64,000 bases of DNA from IMG/VR virus record IMGVR_UViG_3300048672_000527, positions 1 to 64,000 of that record; one strand, written 5' to 3'. Within the stretch, counting starts at the first letter, position 1; every line of letters begins with the position of its first letter. The DNA is from a virus. Positions 1 through 8,342 of this stretch are shown here, piece after piece. Both the position numbers and the translations under genes were made by a program. The notes under the pieces were generated by a model. The model had not been told where the DNA came from. It saw only the letters and a list, made by a program, of their open reading frames with translations, and ran no database searches.

Positions 1-204
1 ATGCATGACCGTGAGGATACAATCCTTCGATATAATGAGTCCCCCGTAAAAGTCCGTAAACAGTTGATTAGGCAAATCATCCGCTGGGTCCGTAATTACG
101 ATCAACTAAATAGTAGATATGGAGGGGAACCATGTCTGACGAAAATAAAAAGTGGGATGCTAAATCCACAATTGCTACATTCATCGCAATCTGCACAATC
201 GTAG
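1..204 (+). CDS. Possible 3' end of an upstream gene (ambiguous)
   Basis: The frame is open from the first base of the window, and its first half is basic and helix-like, so it may be the end of a gene that starts upstream. Its last 24 residues overlap the start of the well-supported membrane-protein gene at 132 and look like a shadow of that gene. A second frame stops near base 49 and could equally be the end of the upstream gene. No family is recognised. Confidence 0.2.
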   Translation: MHDREDTILRYNESPVKVRKQLIRQIIRWVRNYDQLNSRYGGEPCLTKIKSGMLNPQLLHSSQSAQS

Positions 205-497
205 GAACACTGTTCACGGTTGATGCCCGTTACGTCCATGCGGAAGACGCCAAAAAAGAAGTGGCGGCGACTTCCCAACGGATTGACGAAACAAAGAAAA
301 CAATCAAAGATACTCAGATTTTGGTTCAACAGACCACGACGAATTTACGTCGTTCTCTAATTGAGGACAAACTGTTTGAATTAGATGCAAAAAATGCCCA
401 GCGTAAGCTTGATCCAGTAGAATTTGCAATGAAAGAACGCTGGAAACGTCAGTTGGCAGAAATGGATGCACAACAAAAGAATGACACTAATAAATAA
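132..497 (+). CDS. Membrane-anchored coiled-coil protein, unknown function
   Basis: This 121-residue protein has one hydrophobic segment at about residues 12-30, followed by a long charged alpha-helical region rich in Lys, Glu and Gln. That suggests an N-terminal membrane anchor with a coiled coil facing the periplasm or cytoplasm. A strong ribosome binding site (GGAGGGG) lies just upstream of the ATG. Similar membrane-anchored helical proteins are common near lysis genes of T4-like phages, but a complete spanin pair is already encoded at 23.4-24.1 kb, so a lysis role is only a guess. Confidence 0.7.
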   Translation: MSDENKKWDAKSTIATFIAICTIVGTLFTVDARYVHAEDAKKEVAATSQRIDETKKTIKDTQILVQQTTTNLRRSLIEDKLFELDAKNAQRKLDPVEFAMKERWKRQLAEMDAQQKNDTNK

Positions 498-526
498 TGT
501 TGTAATACTTTATTGATTGGTAACCC

Positions 527-1060
527 ATGAGTTTTAAACAATATATCAACGAATTTGTGCGCAAGGGTGTTTGGGAGCACCTGCTAACCAAAGATAAATC
601 AGAGTACAGTAAGGATTTGATTAATCTAGTAGATAACGCATATAAACACACAAGTCTTGGGTCGTTTGTTAAATCTGTAAACGACGTTAAGAACTCCGAG
701 TGGTTGGTACTTGACTATACGGATAATCCACACTTAGATATCGCTATTTTTTATCGAGGGCCGCGTGCTGATGAGCACTGGAAAGGTAAGAAAATCCAAG
801 GTGTCGGACACGATGGTACACCGGTCAGTAAAGTTAAGCTGATGGCCGAGTTAAATAAAGTTCTGCAACAAAAAGGTTTTTGGATTGAAGCATCCGAACG
901 TATGGAAGGCGCTCTGCGTAAAAGTGGTGCTCATGTTCAAAAAGATGGTCTCAATAAAATATTCTCTGGTATAATCAAAATAAACGATGATGGCAGTTAT
1001 GTTCGTGATATCAACGGTGAACATTCCAAAGAAACTATTTTCGGACACCCTATAGTATGA
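527..1060 (+). CDS. Putative internal head protein with capsid-targeting N-terminus
   Basis: The 177-residue product begins MSFKQYINE, which matches the pattern of the T4 capsid-targeting peptide (MKTYQEFIAE in internal proteins), including the I-x-E site cleaved by the gp21 prohead protease. The rest is a compact alpha/beta protein with a conserved-looking core containing YRGPRADEHW and KIQGVGHDG at about residues 75-100. I recognise no enzyme family with confidence. It overlaps the next gene by four bases (ATGA), and that gene starts with almost the same peptide. By inference the protein is packaged in the head and may be injected with the DNA. Confidence 0.7.
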   Translation: MSFKQYINEFVRKGVWEHLLTKDKSEYSKDLINLVDNAYKHTSLGSFVKSVNDVKNSEWLVLDYTDNPHLDIAIFYRGPRADEHWKGKKIQGVGHDGTPVSKVKLMAELNKVLQQKGFWIEASERMEGALRKSGAHVQKDGLNKIFSGIIKINDDGSYVRDINGEHSKETIFGHPIV

Positions 1061-2280
1061 GTTTTAAACAATATCTACAAGAAGCACAGGTTAATGCGCA
1101 CATGACGCACATTAGTGATCTGGTGTTCATTGCTGGTGTTGATGGCACACGAAAGGCTGTTAACTATTTGCGCGATTTGCGTAATATGTTCGGCCACACT
1201 CAGCGCAATGTTTACACCGTCAAGTTTGACGGAGCACCCGCCATCATCTGTGGTATTGATCCAACTGACGGGAAGTTCTTTGTCGCTAAGAAGGGTATAT
1301 TCAATAAAAATCCAAAGGTCTACAAGACACAAGCTGATATTGATGCAGATTTAAGTGGTGAGTTGGCAGAGAAATTCACTATACTTTTAAGAGAATTGCC
1401 TTCACTTGGAATCAAATCGGGAATTTATCAAGGCGATTTGATGTTTACACACGATGATCTGAAAACAGAAACGATTGATGGACAAGAAATGGTTGTGTTT
1501 CACCCAAATACAATAGCGTATGCTGTGCCAAAGGACAGTGAGCTTGGTGCTAAGATTATGCGCGCCAAAATAGGTATGGTGTTTCACACAACATACACGG
1601 GTAATAACTTTGCTAATCTAAAAGCGAACTTCGGAAAAGACATAGTTCATAAATTTGCCAAAACCGATAATGTCTGGGCTATTGATGCCACACTGAATAA
1701 TCAGACCGCAAATTTTACTTTATCAGCTGCCGATTATGCAATGACCGAATTCCTTTTGAAGGATATTGGTCTTCAGTTCCAAAAGATTCCAAGTGCATTG
1801 CTGAATCAGTTCTCTCGCAATGAAGAGATGCGCGATGTGGTTTTGATCTATATTAACTCACTAGTGCGTCAGAATATCAAGGATATTAATCCGGTTGATA
1901 TGTCTCGCGGATTTCATAAGTTCATTAATGATCGTTATGAAAAGGAAATCGCAAAGCGTAAGACTCATGCTGCACAAAGTGCGTTAAATGATAAGCGTCT
2001 TCAAGCATTAGGAATTCTGCACGTATTCTCGGATGAGCAATGGGCTTCTGTATTTGAATTGGCCAAGAGTATTGACCTGCTTAAGGATATTCTTTTAACT
2101 AAAATGCGTAAGGTCGGTGGACTAAGTCACTTTATCCGTACAAGTGACGGATTCAGAGTTACAAATCCAGAGGGGTTTGTGGCTATTAACACATCTGGTG
2201 AAGCTATTAAACTGGTAGATCGTTTTGAATTTTCTACAAGTAACTTCGATCCAAGAGTAATTAAAGGGTGGCAACGATGA
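1057..2280 (+). CDS. DUF6267-like protein with ligase-type nucleotidyltransferase motifs, capsid-targeted
   Basis: The 407-residue protein starts MSFKQYLQE, a capsid-targeting peptide with an L-x-E cleavage site. The body resembles a phage family annotated as DUF6267. I see motifs ordered like those of covalent nucleotidyltransferases (DNA/RNA ligases): K56-F-D-G-A-P as motif I, Q-G-D-L-M-F at about 125-130 resembling motif III, M-V-F-H near 175 resembling IIIa, E372-G-F-V resembling motif IV and K385-L-V resembling motif V. A helical insertion separates III from IV. Ligase activity is an inference from these motifs only. The stop overlaps the ATG of the nuclease-like gene, implying translational coupling. 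Confidence 0.75.
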   Translation: MSFKQYLQEAQVNAHMTHISDLVFIAGVDGTRKAVNYLRDLRNMFGHTQRNVYTVKFDGAPAIICGIDPTDGKFFVAKKGIFNKNPKVYKTQADIDADLSGELAEKFTILLRELPSLGIKSGIYQGDLMFTHDDLKTETIDGQEMVVFHPNTIAYAVPKDSELGAKIMRAKIGMVFHTTYTGNNFANLKANFGKDIVHKFAKTDNVWAIDATLNNQTANFTLSAADYAMTEFLLKDIGLQFQKIPSALLNQFSRNEEMRDVVLIYINSLVRQNIKDINPVDMSRGFHKFINDRYEKEIAKRKTHAAQSALNDKRLQALGILHVFSDEQWASVFELAKSIDLLKDILLTKMRKVGGLSHFIRTSDGFRVTNPEGFVAINTSGEAIKLVDRFEFSTSNFDPRVIKGWQR

Positions 2281-3188
2281 CTGCTAATACAGTATTATCA
2301 GACATCAATGAAATACAAACAGGCTACTTTGTAAATGGTGGCAAATGGTATTCATCTGATGCAAAACAAGCATTTGAGGCACGGGTTAAACAAGCAAAGC
2401 CAGAAGAAGTTGCCGATGCTATTGGTAAAGCACAGGTAATGGCAGAAGAGTTTATCATCTGGGCAAAGCGGAATGGATATTCTGGAACAGTTAAAGAAGT
2501 TTGGTGGACGGCGCGACCTGGCGAGTTGGCACGTGCTTCTAAATCAGATGCCGATTCTAGAAAGAACCCTACCGACATTCTTGTTCTGTTCACATCTGGA
2601 CCAGCTAATGGTTTTCTAGGATTATCAGCGAAAGCAACTAAAACCAATGGTGAAATTGGATTTAAAAACCCAGGGCTTGGTACTATTGACAAAGCACTGA
2701 ACATTGATATTCAACGAGAGTATAAGAATCAAGAAGCGCAGTTAATCAAAAAATACAAACTACCAGAATCATCACAAACTCGAAAAGAGCATATTCGTGC
2801 CAACTCGGGTATTAAAGTTCAAACAGAGGCTATAGGTGTACAAATTTTGGCGGCCATGCGTGATGTGTTGATGCACAAACTACTATCACTAAAGCAAGGT
2901 GAGTTGCTAAAACATCTATTAGAAAACTGGATGGATGCTGATTTACTTTATCCACCATATATTAAGGTCACTGGTCAAGGGAATAAAGCTCCATATAAGG
3001 CTGTGACCATGGACCCAACGAATAATCCAAAATTAGATGCACTACGTAAAGGCCCCATCAAACTTGAAAAGGTTGGTAATGAGTCTATTGGTGTATCAGC
3101 TGGCGGTAAGAAAATAATGAAAATGCGATTCAAATTTGAATCTGAAAAGATGGCATCCTCAGTTAAAATGTCGGGAGACCCGTGGTGA
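2277..3188 (+). CDS. Putative PD-(D/E)XK-like nuclease, phage conserved
   Basis: The ATG at 2277 overlaps the upstream TGA and has an AAAGGG ribosome site; it is preferred over a GTG nine bases earlier. The 303-residue product contains NPTDILVLF followed after a short loop by FLGLSAKATK. The D...S-x-K spacing resembles the metal-binding core of restriction-like nucleases, in which the second acidic residue is sometimes replaced. The C-terminus is basic and probably binds nucleic acid. It lies between a ligase-like and an adenylyltransferase gene with overlapping ends. It has no capsid-targeting peptide. The nuclease call is tentative. Confidence 0.6.
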   Translation: MTANTVLSDINEIQTGYFVNGGKWYSSDAKQAFEARVKQAKPEEVADAIGKAQVMAEEFIIWAKRNGYSGTVKEVWWTARPGELARASKSDADSRKNPTDILVLFTSGPANGFLGLSAKATKTNGEIGFKNPGLGTIDKALNIDIQREYKNQEAQLIKKYKLPESSQTRKEHIRANSGIKVQTEAIGVQILAAMRDVLMHKLLSLKQGELLKHLLENWMDADLLYPPYIKVTGQGNKAPYKAVTMDPTNNPKLDALRKGPIKLEKVGNESIGVSAGGKKIMKMRFKFESEKMASSVKMSGDPW

Positions 3189-3766
3189 GCCTAAAAGACT
3201 ATATCAAAGAATCAAAAAGCAACGGTATTGTTGCGGCATTTGGTCGTATGAATCCACCAACCAACGGCCACGGACTTTTAGTTCAGTCTGTTCTGCGTTA
3301 TGCCCGCCAGTATAAGTGCGATCACGTGATTTACTTGTCTCGCAGTCAAGATAAAAAGAAGAATCCACTATCTATTGTCAAGAAACTATTTTGGGTCAAG
3401 AAGATGTTTCCAGGTGTTAGATTTGTGGGAGCGGATGAACACACGCGGACATTCATCGAAATGGTGATTGAATTAAACCACACATATGACACTCTTTATC
3501 TTGTGGCAGGCTCCGACCGCATACCAGAATATAAAAAGTTACTTGATAAATATAACGGGAAAGATTTTAATTACAAGAAAATTGAAGTACTCTCGGCAGG
3601 TGAGCGCGATCCGGATTCAGATGATGCTTCCGGTATGAGTGCTACTAAAATGCGTGAATATGCCAAGAACAATGATATATCTAATTTTAGAAAAGGATTA
3701 CCCGAAACAGTGCAATCTCAAGCGGCGCATATTATCGCCGATGTTCGCTCTGGTATGGGATTATAA
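3185..3766 (+). CDS. HIGH-type nucleotidyltransferase (NMN adenylyltransferase-like), capsid-targeted
   Basis: The GTG at 3185 overlaps the upstream TGA, sits seven bases from a GGGAG site and gives MSLKDYIKE, a capsid-targeting-like peptide. The enzyme body starts GIVAAFGRMNPPTNGHGLL, the (T/H)xGH signature of nucleotidyltransferases, and ends with SATKMREYA, the matching ISxTxxR motif. Between them lies LVAGSDRIPEY, typical of NadM/NadD-like adenylyltransferases. The expected reaction transfers a nucleotide from a triphosphate to a phosphate acceptor such as NMN. At about 193 residues it has normal family length apart from the tag. Substrate is not determined by sequence alone. Confidence 0.85.
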   Translation: MSLKDYIKESKSNGIVAAFGRMNPPTNGHGLLVQSVLRYARQYKCDHVIYLSRSQDKKKNPLSIVKKLFWVKKMFPGVRFVGADEHTRTFIEMVIELNHTYDTLYLVAGSDRIPEYKKLLDKYNGKDFNYKKIEVLSAGERDPDSDDASGMSATKMREYAKNNDISNFRKGLPETVQSQAAHIIADVRSGMGL

Positions 3767-3768
3767 TT

Positions 3769-5478
3769 ATGCAGTTTAAAGAATTCATTAACCGCAACAA
3801 AAATGTAGCACAAGCATCCGTCGCCCGTCGTATTTCTTCTGCCATTCAGGTGACAGAAGAACGTAATGCATTCTATAACGGTGAATTGTTCAAAAAGTAT
3901 GATTTGGTAGAATCAGATGGTAAACAGTATCGAATTATTGAACAATGCAGTAATTACTACCAAGTCGTTAATGAATCAGGTGAAGTTAGTCGTAAGTTTG
4001 CCAAGCAGTTAAACAAACTACCGTTTACTGATATACAGATAGAAAATAATCAATTCCATGGTTACAAGATAGTAACCGAGGAAGCACAAAAGTATTTTGC
4101 TAAGACATTCTTTGTCGAAGCTATTGATAATGACGATGTTGGAATCCTTAAAACAATAAAAGAACTAGATGAATCTATGTCAAATCAATACCAAAACAAA
4201 GACAAACTAACAGTAGCTAAAATCATCGCGGATACACTTGGTGTAAAACACGATGCTATTTCAAGCCCGGATAATCTAGTTAATCAGGCAATTGCAAAGG
4301 CAAAGAAGGATTCCGTTCTGATGAAGAACAAAGAACTCATTGCCAATATGATTGAAATTGCACGTGAAGTTGGCATTAAAGTGTCGGATAAGACATTTAC
4401 CGTTACAGAGGAAACGAAGTTCAAGGCTGGCGATAAGATTAAATCAATTTACGGAACACATCACACAGTAGCGGTCCATGATCACACTGGTCAGGTTACA
4501 ATGACGGATGGTAAAGTATTTCACCCAACAAAGGTTAAGTTGGCTGAATCTCTGGACGAGGGTCTTGATAGTCAACAAATCGAGATTAAAGCAAAAGAAC
4601 TCGCCAAAGGTGGTCCAATTACACGTGGCCATCGCGCTGCTGCACGTCGACACTTACGTCATTTGGTTGGTGATCGTAATATTAAAGAATCTGAAGATTT
4701 AGATGAGTCGGATGTGGTCCGTCCTGGGCCAAATGGTAAGACAATGATCAGTGCCGAGAAACTATTATCCAAGGCTCGTGAATTTGCAATTGCAGATGGC
4801 GGGAAACAAAAGAATGGCAAGGTTCTAGTCACACCAGAGCACAAGGCCAAGGCACGAGCTCATATCCTGAGTCAGAATGAGTCAACTCATAACGAACACA
4901 CATCTAAACACAAGCCGCACAAATCCGTCGACTGTAGTGAAATCTTAAAGTATCTGACTTCTGCTTATCGTGAAATCACTCAGGATGTTGATAATGGTAT
5001 CTCTGCGGATGGTAAGCACACAATCCAGATGATGTATAATAGCTGGCGCTATGATCTAATGAATGATGATTTTGCAGAATTTGAGAAATCATATGACCGT
5101 TGGGCTGCTAAGCATGTTGATGCATTTGATTATTTTGTGGACATTGTATTTGAAAAGGCTAAACTAGGACACCATGGGACATACGAGCAATTCTTAAAGG
5201 TATGTGAATCCGTCGAAAATAATGCCGAACCTTTAGAAGAACTTTCTATCCCAACGCTGAAGACATACTCACAGTTGGCAAAGAAAGATGCTAGTAAACT
5301 AGTTGCTTCCGCCGGGAAGACAAAGAATATTGATAATGCGCACGCTAAACTGGATAAAGCCGGGAAGCGTCTTGACGGCGCCAAATTGGCAGATAAAAAG
5401 GCTTTCGCAAAAGACTGGAAGCACCGCACAGGGCAGAATGAGGATGTCTCGTTCTCGACATTCTTAAATGCTGAATAA
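3769..5478 (+). CDS. Multi-module internal-head-like polyprotein
   Basis: The 569-residue protein begins MQFKEFINR, a capsid-targeting-like start with Arg where the cleavage Glu would be. Residues about 145-212 form a helical domain shared with the protein encoded at 18608. Residues about 218-263 look like a small SH3/KOW-type beta domain (FKAGDKIKSIYGTHH onward). Acidic linkers with L-x-E or I-x-E sites occur near 133, 258-265, 305-314 and 489, resembling prohead protease sites. Lys/Ala/His-rich helices follow, and the C-terminus ends SFSTFLNAE. I infer a polyprotein processed in the prohead. No catalytic motif is seen. It overlaps the next gene by 11 bases. Confidence 0.65.
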   Translation: MQFKEFINRNKNVAQASVARRISSAIQVTEERNAFYNGELFKKYDLVESDGKQYRIIEQCSNYYQVVNESGEVSRKFAKQLNKLPFTDIQIENNQFHGYKIVTEEAQKYFAKTFFVEAIDNDDVGILKTIKELDESMSNQYQNKDKLTVAKIIADTLGVKHDAISSPDNLVNQAIAKAKKDSVLMKNKELIANMIEIAREVGIKVSDKTFTVTEETKFKAGDKIKSIYGTHHTVAVHDHTGQVTMTDGKVFHPTKVKLAESLDEGLDSQQIEIKAKELAKGGPITRGHRAAARRHLRHLVGDRNIKESEDLDESDVVRPGPNGKTMISAEKLLSKAREFAIADGGKQKNGKVLVTPEHKAKARAHILSQNESTHNEHTSKHKPHKSVDCSEILKYLTSAYREITQDVDNGISADGKHTIQMMYNSWRYDLMNDDFAEFEKSYDRWAAKHVDAFDYFVDIVFEKAKLGHHGTYEQFLKVCESVENNAEPLEELSIPTLKTYSQLAKKDASKLVASAGKTKNIDNAHAKLDKAGKRLDGAKLADKKAFAKDWKHRTGQNEDVSFSTFLNAE

Positions 5479-5941
5479 TTTAGATGCAGAAACCATAATT
5501 CTAGCAATAGCAAGCCTACTAATGGTGGGCATGCTCGTATATTGGCACTTTGATTCAAAGACATCGATTGATATTCGTAGTGCCTTCACCAAAAATGGTG
5601 AGTTTTCTCTAATGAAATTTGGCCAGCTAATAGCACTGGCAGTTTCTACTTGGATTATCATTTACCAGACAAGAAATAATCGGTTAACAGACTGGCTCTT
5701 CACCGGTTATATGATTGCTTGGAGTGGCGCAAATCTAATTCAAAATTACATGAATCGCGGTTCTACACCACCTTATGGCGGAAGTTCCTATAGTGGATCA
5801 AATTATAATCCTTCGGCTTATAATTCTGGCCCAACATACACCCCGCCGACAATGAATCAGCAGGATGAGCCGCCACTAACCCCGGGTGAAACAGAAGTCA
5901 AGAAACCTTTGGACTTTAGATCACTCCGCAAAAACCGCTAA
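5468..5941 (+). CDS. Holin-like small membrane protein
   Basis: The 157-residue protein has hydrophobic segments at about residues 8-25, 49-65 and 72-92, with a short amphipathic stretch between the first two. A disordered Gly/Ser/Pro/Tyr-rich tail follows and ends in a basic stretch. The arrangement resembles putative holins of T4-like and other phages. The start lies inside the end of the preceding gene. There is no adjacent endolysin, so a role in lysis timing is inferred from topology only. Confidence 0.6.
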   Translation: MLNNLDAETIILAIASLLMVGMLVYWHFDSKTSIDIRSAFTKNGEFSLMKFGQLIALAVSTWIIIYQTRNNRLTDWLFTGYMIAWSGANLIQNYMNRGSTPPYGGSSYSGSNYNPSAYNSGPTYTPPTMNQQDEPPLTPGETEVKKPLDFRSLRKNR

Positions 5942-5964
5942 ATACTTCTTTACGGAGCATAATC

Positions 5965-6156
5965 ATGGCACTTATTTTTACAACAAAAGGTGAAATTGAG
6001 GAATCTCTTTTGGTTAAAACCGAAGGTGGATACGAAAATGAAACAGAAATCCAAAAGTGGCAAGAATGGCACTTGGATGGGGAATTGGTTAAACGAGATG
6101 TACAGTTGCACTTGAAGCAAGGTATTTTTGGTTTACCAGAAGCAGCAACACTTTAA
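5965..6156 (+). CDS. Conserved small phage protein, unknown function
   Basis: This 63-residue acidic protein starts MALIFTTKGEIEESLL and has a WQEWHLDGELV stretch, a pattern I recall from small proteins of many myoviruses. It is preceded by a GGAG ribosome site ten bases before the ATG. Its position between a membrane protein and virion-type genes suggests a structural or assembly role, but no function is known to me. Confidence 0.75.
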   Translation: MALIFTTKGEIEESLLVKTEGGYENETEIQKWQEWHLDGELVKRDVQLHLKQGIFGLPEAATL

Positions 6157-6171
6157 TAAAGAGGATATCAC

Positions 6172-6630
6172 ATGGCCAATACGCAAAGCATGGCAACATC
6201 ATTCAAGCAAGACCTACTAAATGGTCTGCACGCATTCGGTACATCTGTAGTTCGTGGTTCTACAACCGCCGATACATTTAAGGCAGCACTTTACTTACAG
6301 TCTGCTACTGTTAATGCGTCTACTACAGCTTACTCAGCGACGGGTGAAGTATCCGGTACCGGCTATACTGCTGGTGGTGTTGCAGTTACATTTGGTGTAG
6401 CTCCAACCACATCTGGTACAACAGCATTTGTTACACCAAGTGCTTCTATTGTTTACTCTGGTGTCACACTTTCTACTCTGTTTGACGCTGTTCTGATTTA
6501 TAACAACACAGCTACTGGTAAGAATGCAGTATCTGTTCACACATTCACAGCACAAACGATTACAGCTGGAACATTGACATTGACCATGCCGACTAACGAC
6601 AGCACAAATGCGCTGATTCGTTTGTCCTGA
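6172..6630 (+). CDS. Conserved virion/tail-fibre associated protein
   Basis: The 152-residue product is rich in Ser, Thr, Gly and Ala with beta-strand periodicity, starts MANTQSMATSFKQDLL and then has an FKAALYL stretch. Proteins with this pattern recur across large myoviruses beside tail fibre and baseplate genes. The gene has a clear AAGAGG ribosome site. A GTCC-TGA-GGAC inverted repeat spans the stop codon. Its virion role is inferred from composition and neighbours. Confidence 0.7.
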   Translation: MANTQSMATSFKQDLLNGLHAFGTSVVRGSTTADTFKAALYLQSATVNASTTAYSATGEVSGTGYTAGGVAVTFGVAPTTSGTTAFVTPSASIVYSGVTLSTLFDAVLIYNNTATGKNAVSVHTFTAQTITAGTLTLTMPTNDSTNALIRLS

Positions 6631-6696
6631 GGACAAAAAAACATACTTAAACCTTTAGAATACTAAATACTCTATACTAATAATATGGGGTATTTT

Positions 6697-7662
6697 ATGT
6701 CTAAACGTCGTGTAATTGATTCAGGTTTCGTTTACATTTGGTTCGATAGAAAACATAAGCGATTTTATATTGGTTCTCATTGGGGATATCCTAGTGATAG
6801 CTATATCTGTTCATCAACGTGGATGAGAGATGCATATAAAAGACGTCCTTCTGATTTTAAACGTAGAATTATTGAGACAATCAATACATCACGCAAAGAT
6901 TTATATGAAGCAGAGTATAAATGGCTTTCTTTGATCAAAGACGGGGAGCTCGGTACTAGATATTATAATCTCCGTAAGTGGCGATATAGTTCTATAGAGT
7001 ACACAAAAGAAATCATTGAGAAACTGGCCATGGTCAACCGGAATAAAACACCTAGTGCAGAAACCATTGCTAAACGTTCTAAATCTCTTAAAGAAACATA
7101 TAGTAAACCAGAGAAAAAACTTCAGCAATCTATTCAGATGAAAGATTACTGGTCTCAGTGCGGTGTAAAGGAGAAACACTCAGATACGATGAAATCCCAA
7201 TGGGCCAATACTGAAAAGCGTGATGCTAGAATTGCTGGATTAATAGAAGCGGCAAATAGACCAGAAGTCAAAGAAAAAATCTCTATAACAACGAAAAAAC
7301 GATGGAAAAATCCGGAGTATCGCCAGAATTATGTTGATAAGAAAACTGGTATGAAGATGCCAGAAAGATCGACTGAATATCTCGAGAAACAAAGCATCAC
7401 TCAAAAAGAACTCTGGTCTTCTGAAGTTTATAAAAAGAAAATGTCTGATGTACATTTAAATTCTGGGGTTGCTATGGAATCTTCTCGCAAGAATATCAAG
7501 AACTGCCACACACCTGAGGCGATTCAACGTAGTAAAGATGTGAAATCTGCAAATAGAGAAGCACGTAAATCTGATCCAGTTTATCAATTACAAATGAAAG
7601 AACAAGCTAGACAGAGAGCACTGAAGCGTTGGCACCCAGAATTGTTTATAAATAATGTATGA
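6697..7662 (+). CDS. GIY-YIG homing endonuclease (free-standing)
   Basis: The N-terminal domain carries the GIY-YIG signature as GFVYIWFDRKHKRFYIGSH, followed by a conserved Arg/Glu helix region (RRIIETI, YEAEYKWL). The C-terminal two thirds is a tandem series of basic helix-turn-helix-like NUMOD3 units (for example SAETIAKRSKSL and HSDTMKSQW), which bind DNA. I chose the ATG at 6697 because a GGGG ribosome site lies six bases upstream; an ATG at 6685 is possible. The enzyme would make a site-specific break that drives its own spread between related phages. It sits among fibre genes and overlaps the next gene by four bases. Confidence 0.9.
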   Translation: MSKRRVIDSGFVYIWFDRKHKRFYIGSHWGYPSDSYICSSTWMRDAYKRRPSDFKRRIIETINTSRKDLYEAEYKWLSLIKDGELGTRYYNLRKWRYSSIEYTKEIIEKLAMVNRNKTPSAETIAKRSKSLKETYSKPEKKLQQSIQMKDYWSQCGVKEKHSDTMKSQWANTEKRDARIAGLIEAANRPEVKEKISITTKKRWKNPEYRQNYVDKKTGMKMPERSTEYLEKQSITQKELWSSEVYKKKMSDVHLNSGVAMESSRKNIKNCHTPEAIQRSKDVKSANREARKSDPVYQLQMKEQARQRALKRWHPELFINNV

Positions 7663-8012
7663 CAAAAATAACAGCAGATCGTGTACTAGAAACGTCGGCC
7701 ACAACAGGTACTGGTGCGCTTACTTTGGCAGGTGTAGTCAGTGGGTTTCGAGCATTTTCATCAGTCTGCGCAAACGGTGATACATTTGAGTATTACATTG
7801 AAGCGGTCGATGCTAGTGGTATACCTACAGGTTCGTGGGAAACGGGTCTTGGTTCTTGGAGTACCGGTGGTACTCTAAATCGCGTCACCGTGTATGCTAG
7901 CTCTAATTCAAATGCTCTAGTGTCTTTTGCTGCTGGTACAAAACGTGTCGGATTGACTCTCTTGTCAAAATCAGTAGACATCATCAATCCTTTTCTCTTA
8001 ATGGGTGCTTAA
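7659..8012 (+). CDS. Conserved tail/baseplate-associated small protein
   Basis: The 117-residue beta-rich protein starts MTKITADRVLETS and includes the sequence SWETGLGSWS and a NSNALVSFAAGTK stretch. This pattern is shared by small fibre- or baseplate-associated proteins in many myoviruses. It overlaps the homing endonuclease stop by four bases and abuts the next gene, so it belongs to the fibre operon. The exact position in the virion is not known from sequence. Confidence 0.75.
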   Translation: MTKITADRVLETSATTGTGALTLAGVVSGFRAFSSVCANGDTFEYYIEAVDASGIPTGSWETGLGSWSTGGTLNRVTVYASSNSNALVSFAAGTKRVGLTLLSKSVDIINPFLLMGA

Positions 8013-8342
8013 ATGGCTTTAACGTATAAGGTACTGGGCCAAGTAAATCCAGCAGCAACAACAGATACAACTTTATATACTGTTCCGGCGGCCACTCAAG
8101 CCGTATTGAGTACAATCAATGTCTGTAATCAGGCTAATGCCACGGCAACATTCAGAATTGCCGTAAGACCAGCAGGTGCATCTTTAGTAGCTGCACATTA
8201 TATTGCATACGATGTTACTCTAAATGCATATGATAGTATTGCACTGACTATTGGAATAACACTTTCTACAACCGATGTAATCACTGTCCGCTCAAGCACA
8301 TCTACAGTTTCATTTAATGCCTTTGGTAATGAGGTGTCTTAA
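8013..8342 (+). CDS. Conserved small virion protein
   Basis: This 109-residue beta-sandwich-like protein (start MALTYKVLGQVNP, with TFRIAVRPAGASL in the middle) belongs to a family I recall from fibre and baseplate regions of T4-like and other tailed phages. Its ATG immediately follows the preceding stop, and its stop overlaps the ATG of the LamG gene. Length is typical. Its function is unassigned; a structural role is inferred. Confidence 0.75.
   Translation: MALTYKVLGQVNPAATTDTTLYTVPAATQAVLSTINVCNQANATATFRIAVRPAGASLVAAHYIAYDVTLNAYDSIALTIGITLSTTDVITVRSSTSTVSFNAFGNEVS

Noticed and set aside
5930-5945. GCTAAATAC and the similar GCTAAATAA near 21463 as late promoters
   Set aside because: Both differ from TATAAATA at the first two bases and overlap conserved C-terminal codons, so the match may be chance.
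6620-6640. GTCC-TGA-GGAC hairpin over a stop codon, possible terminator
   Set aside because: The stem is short and is followed by A, not T, on the plus strand, and no minus-strand transcript is expected here.
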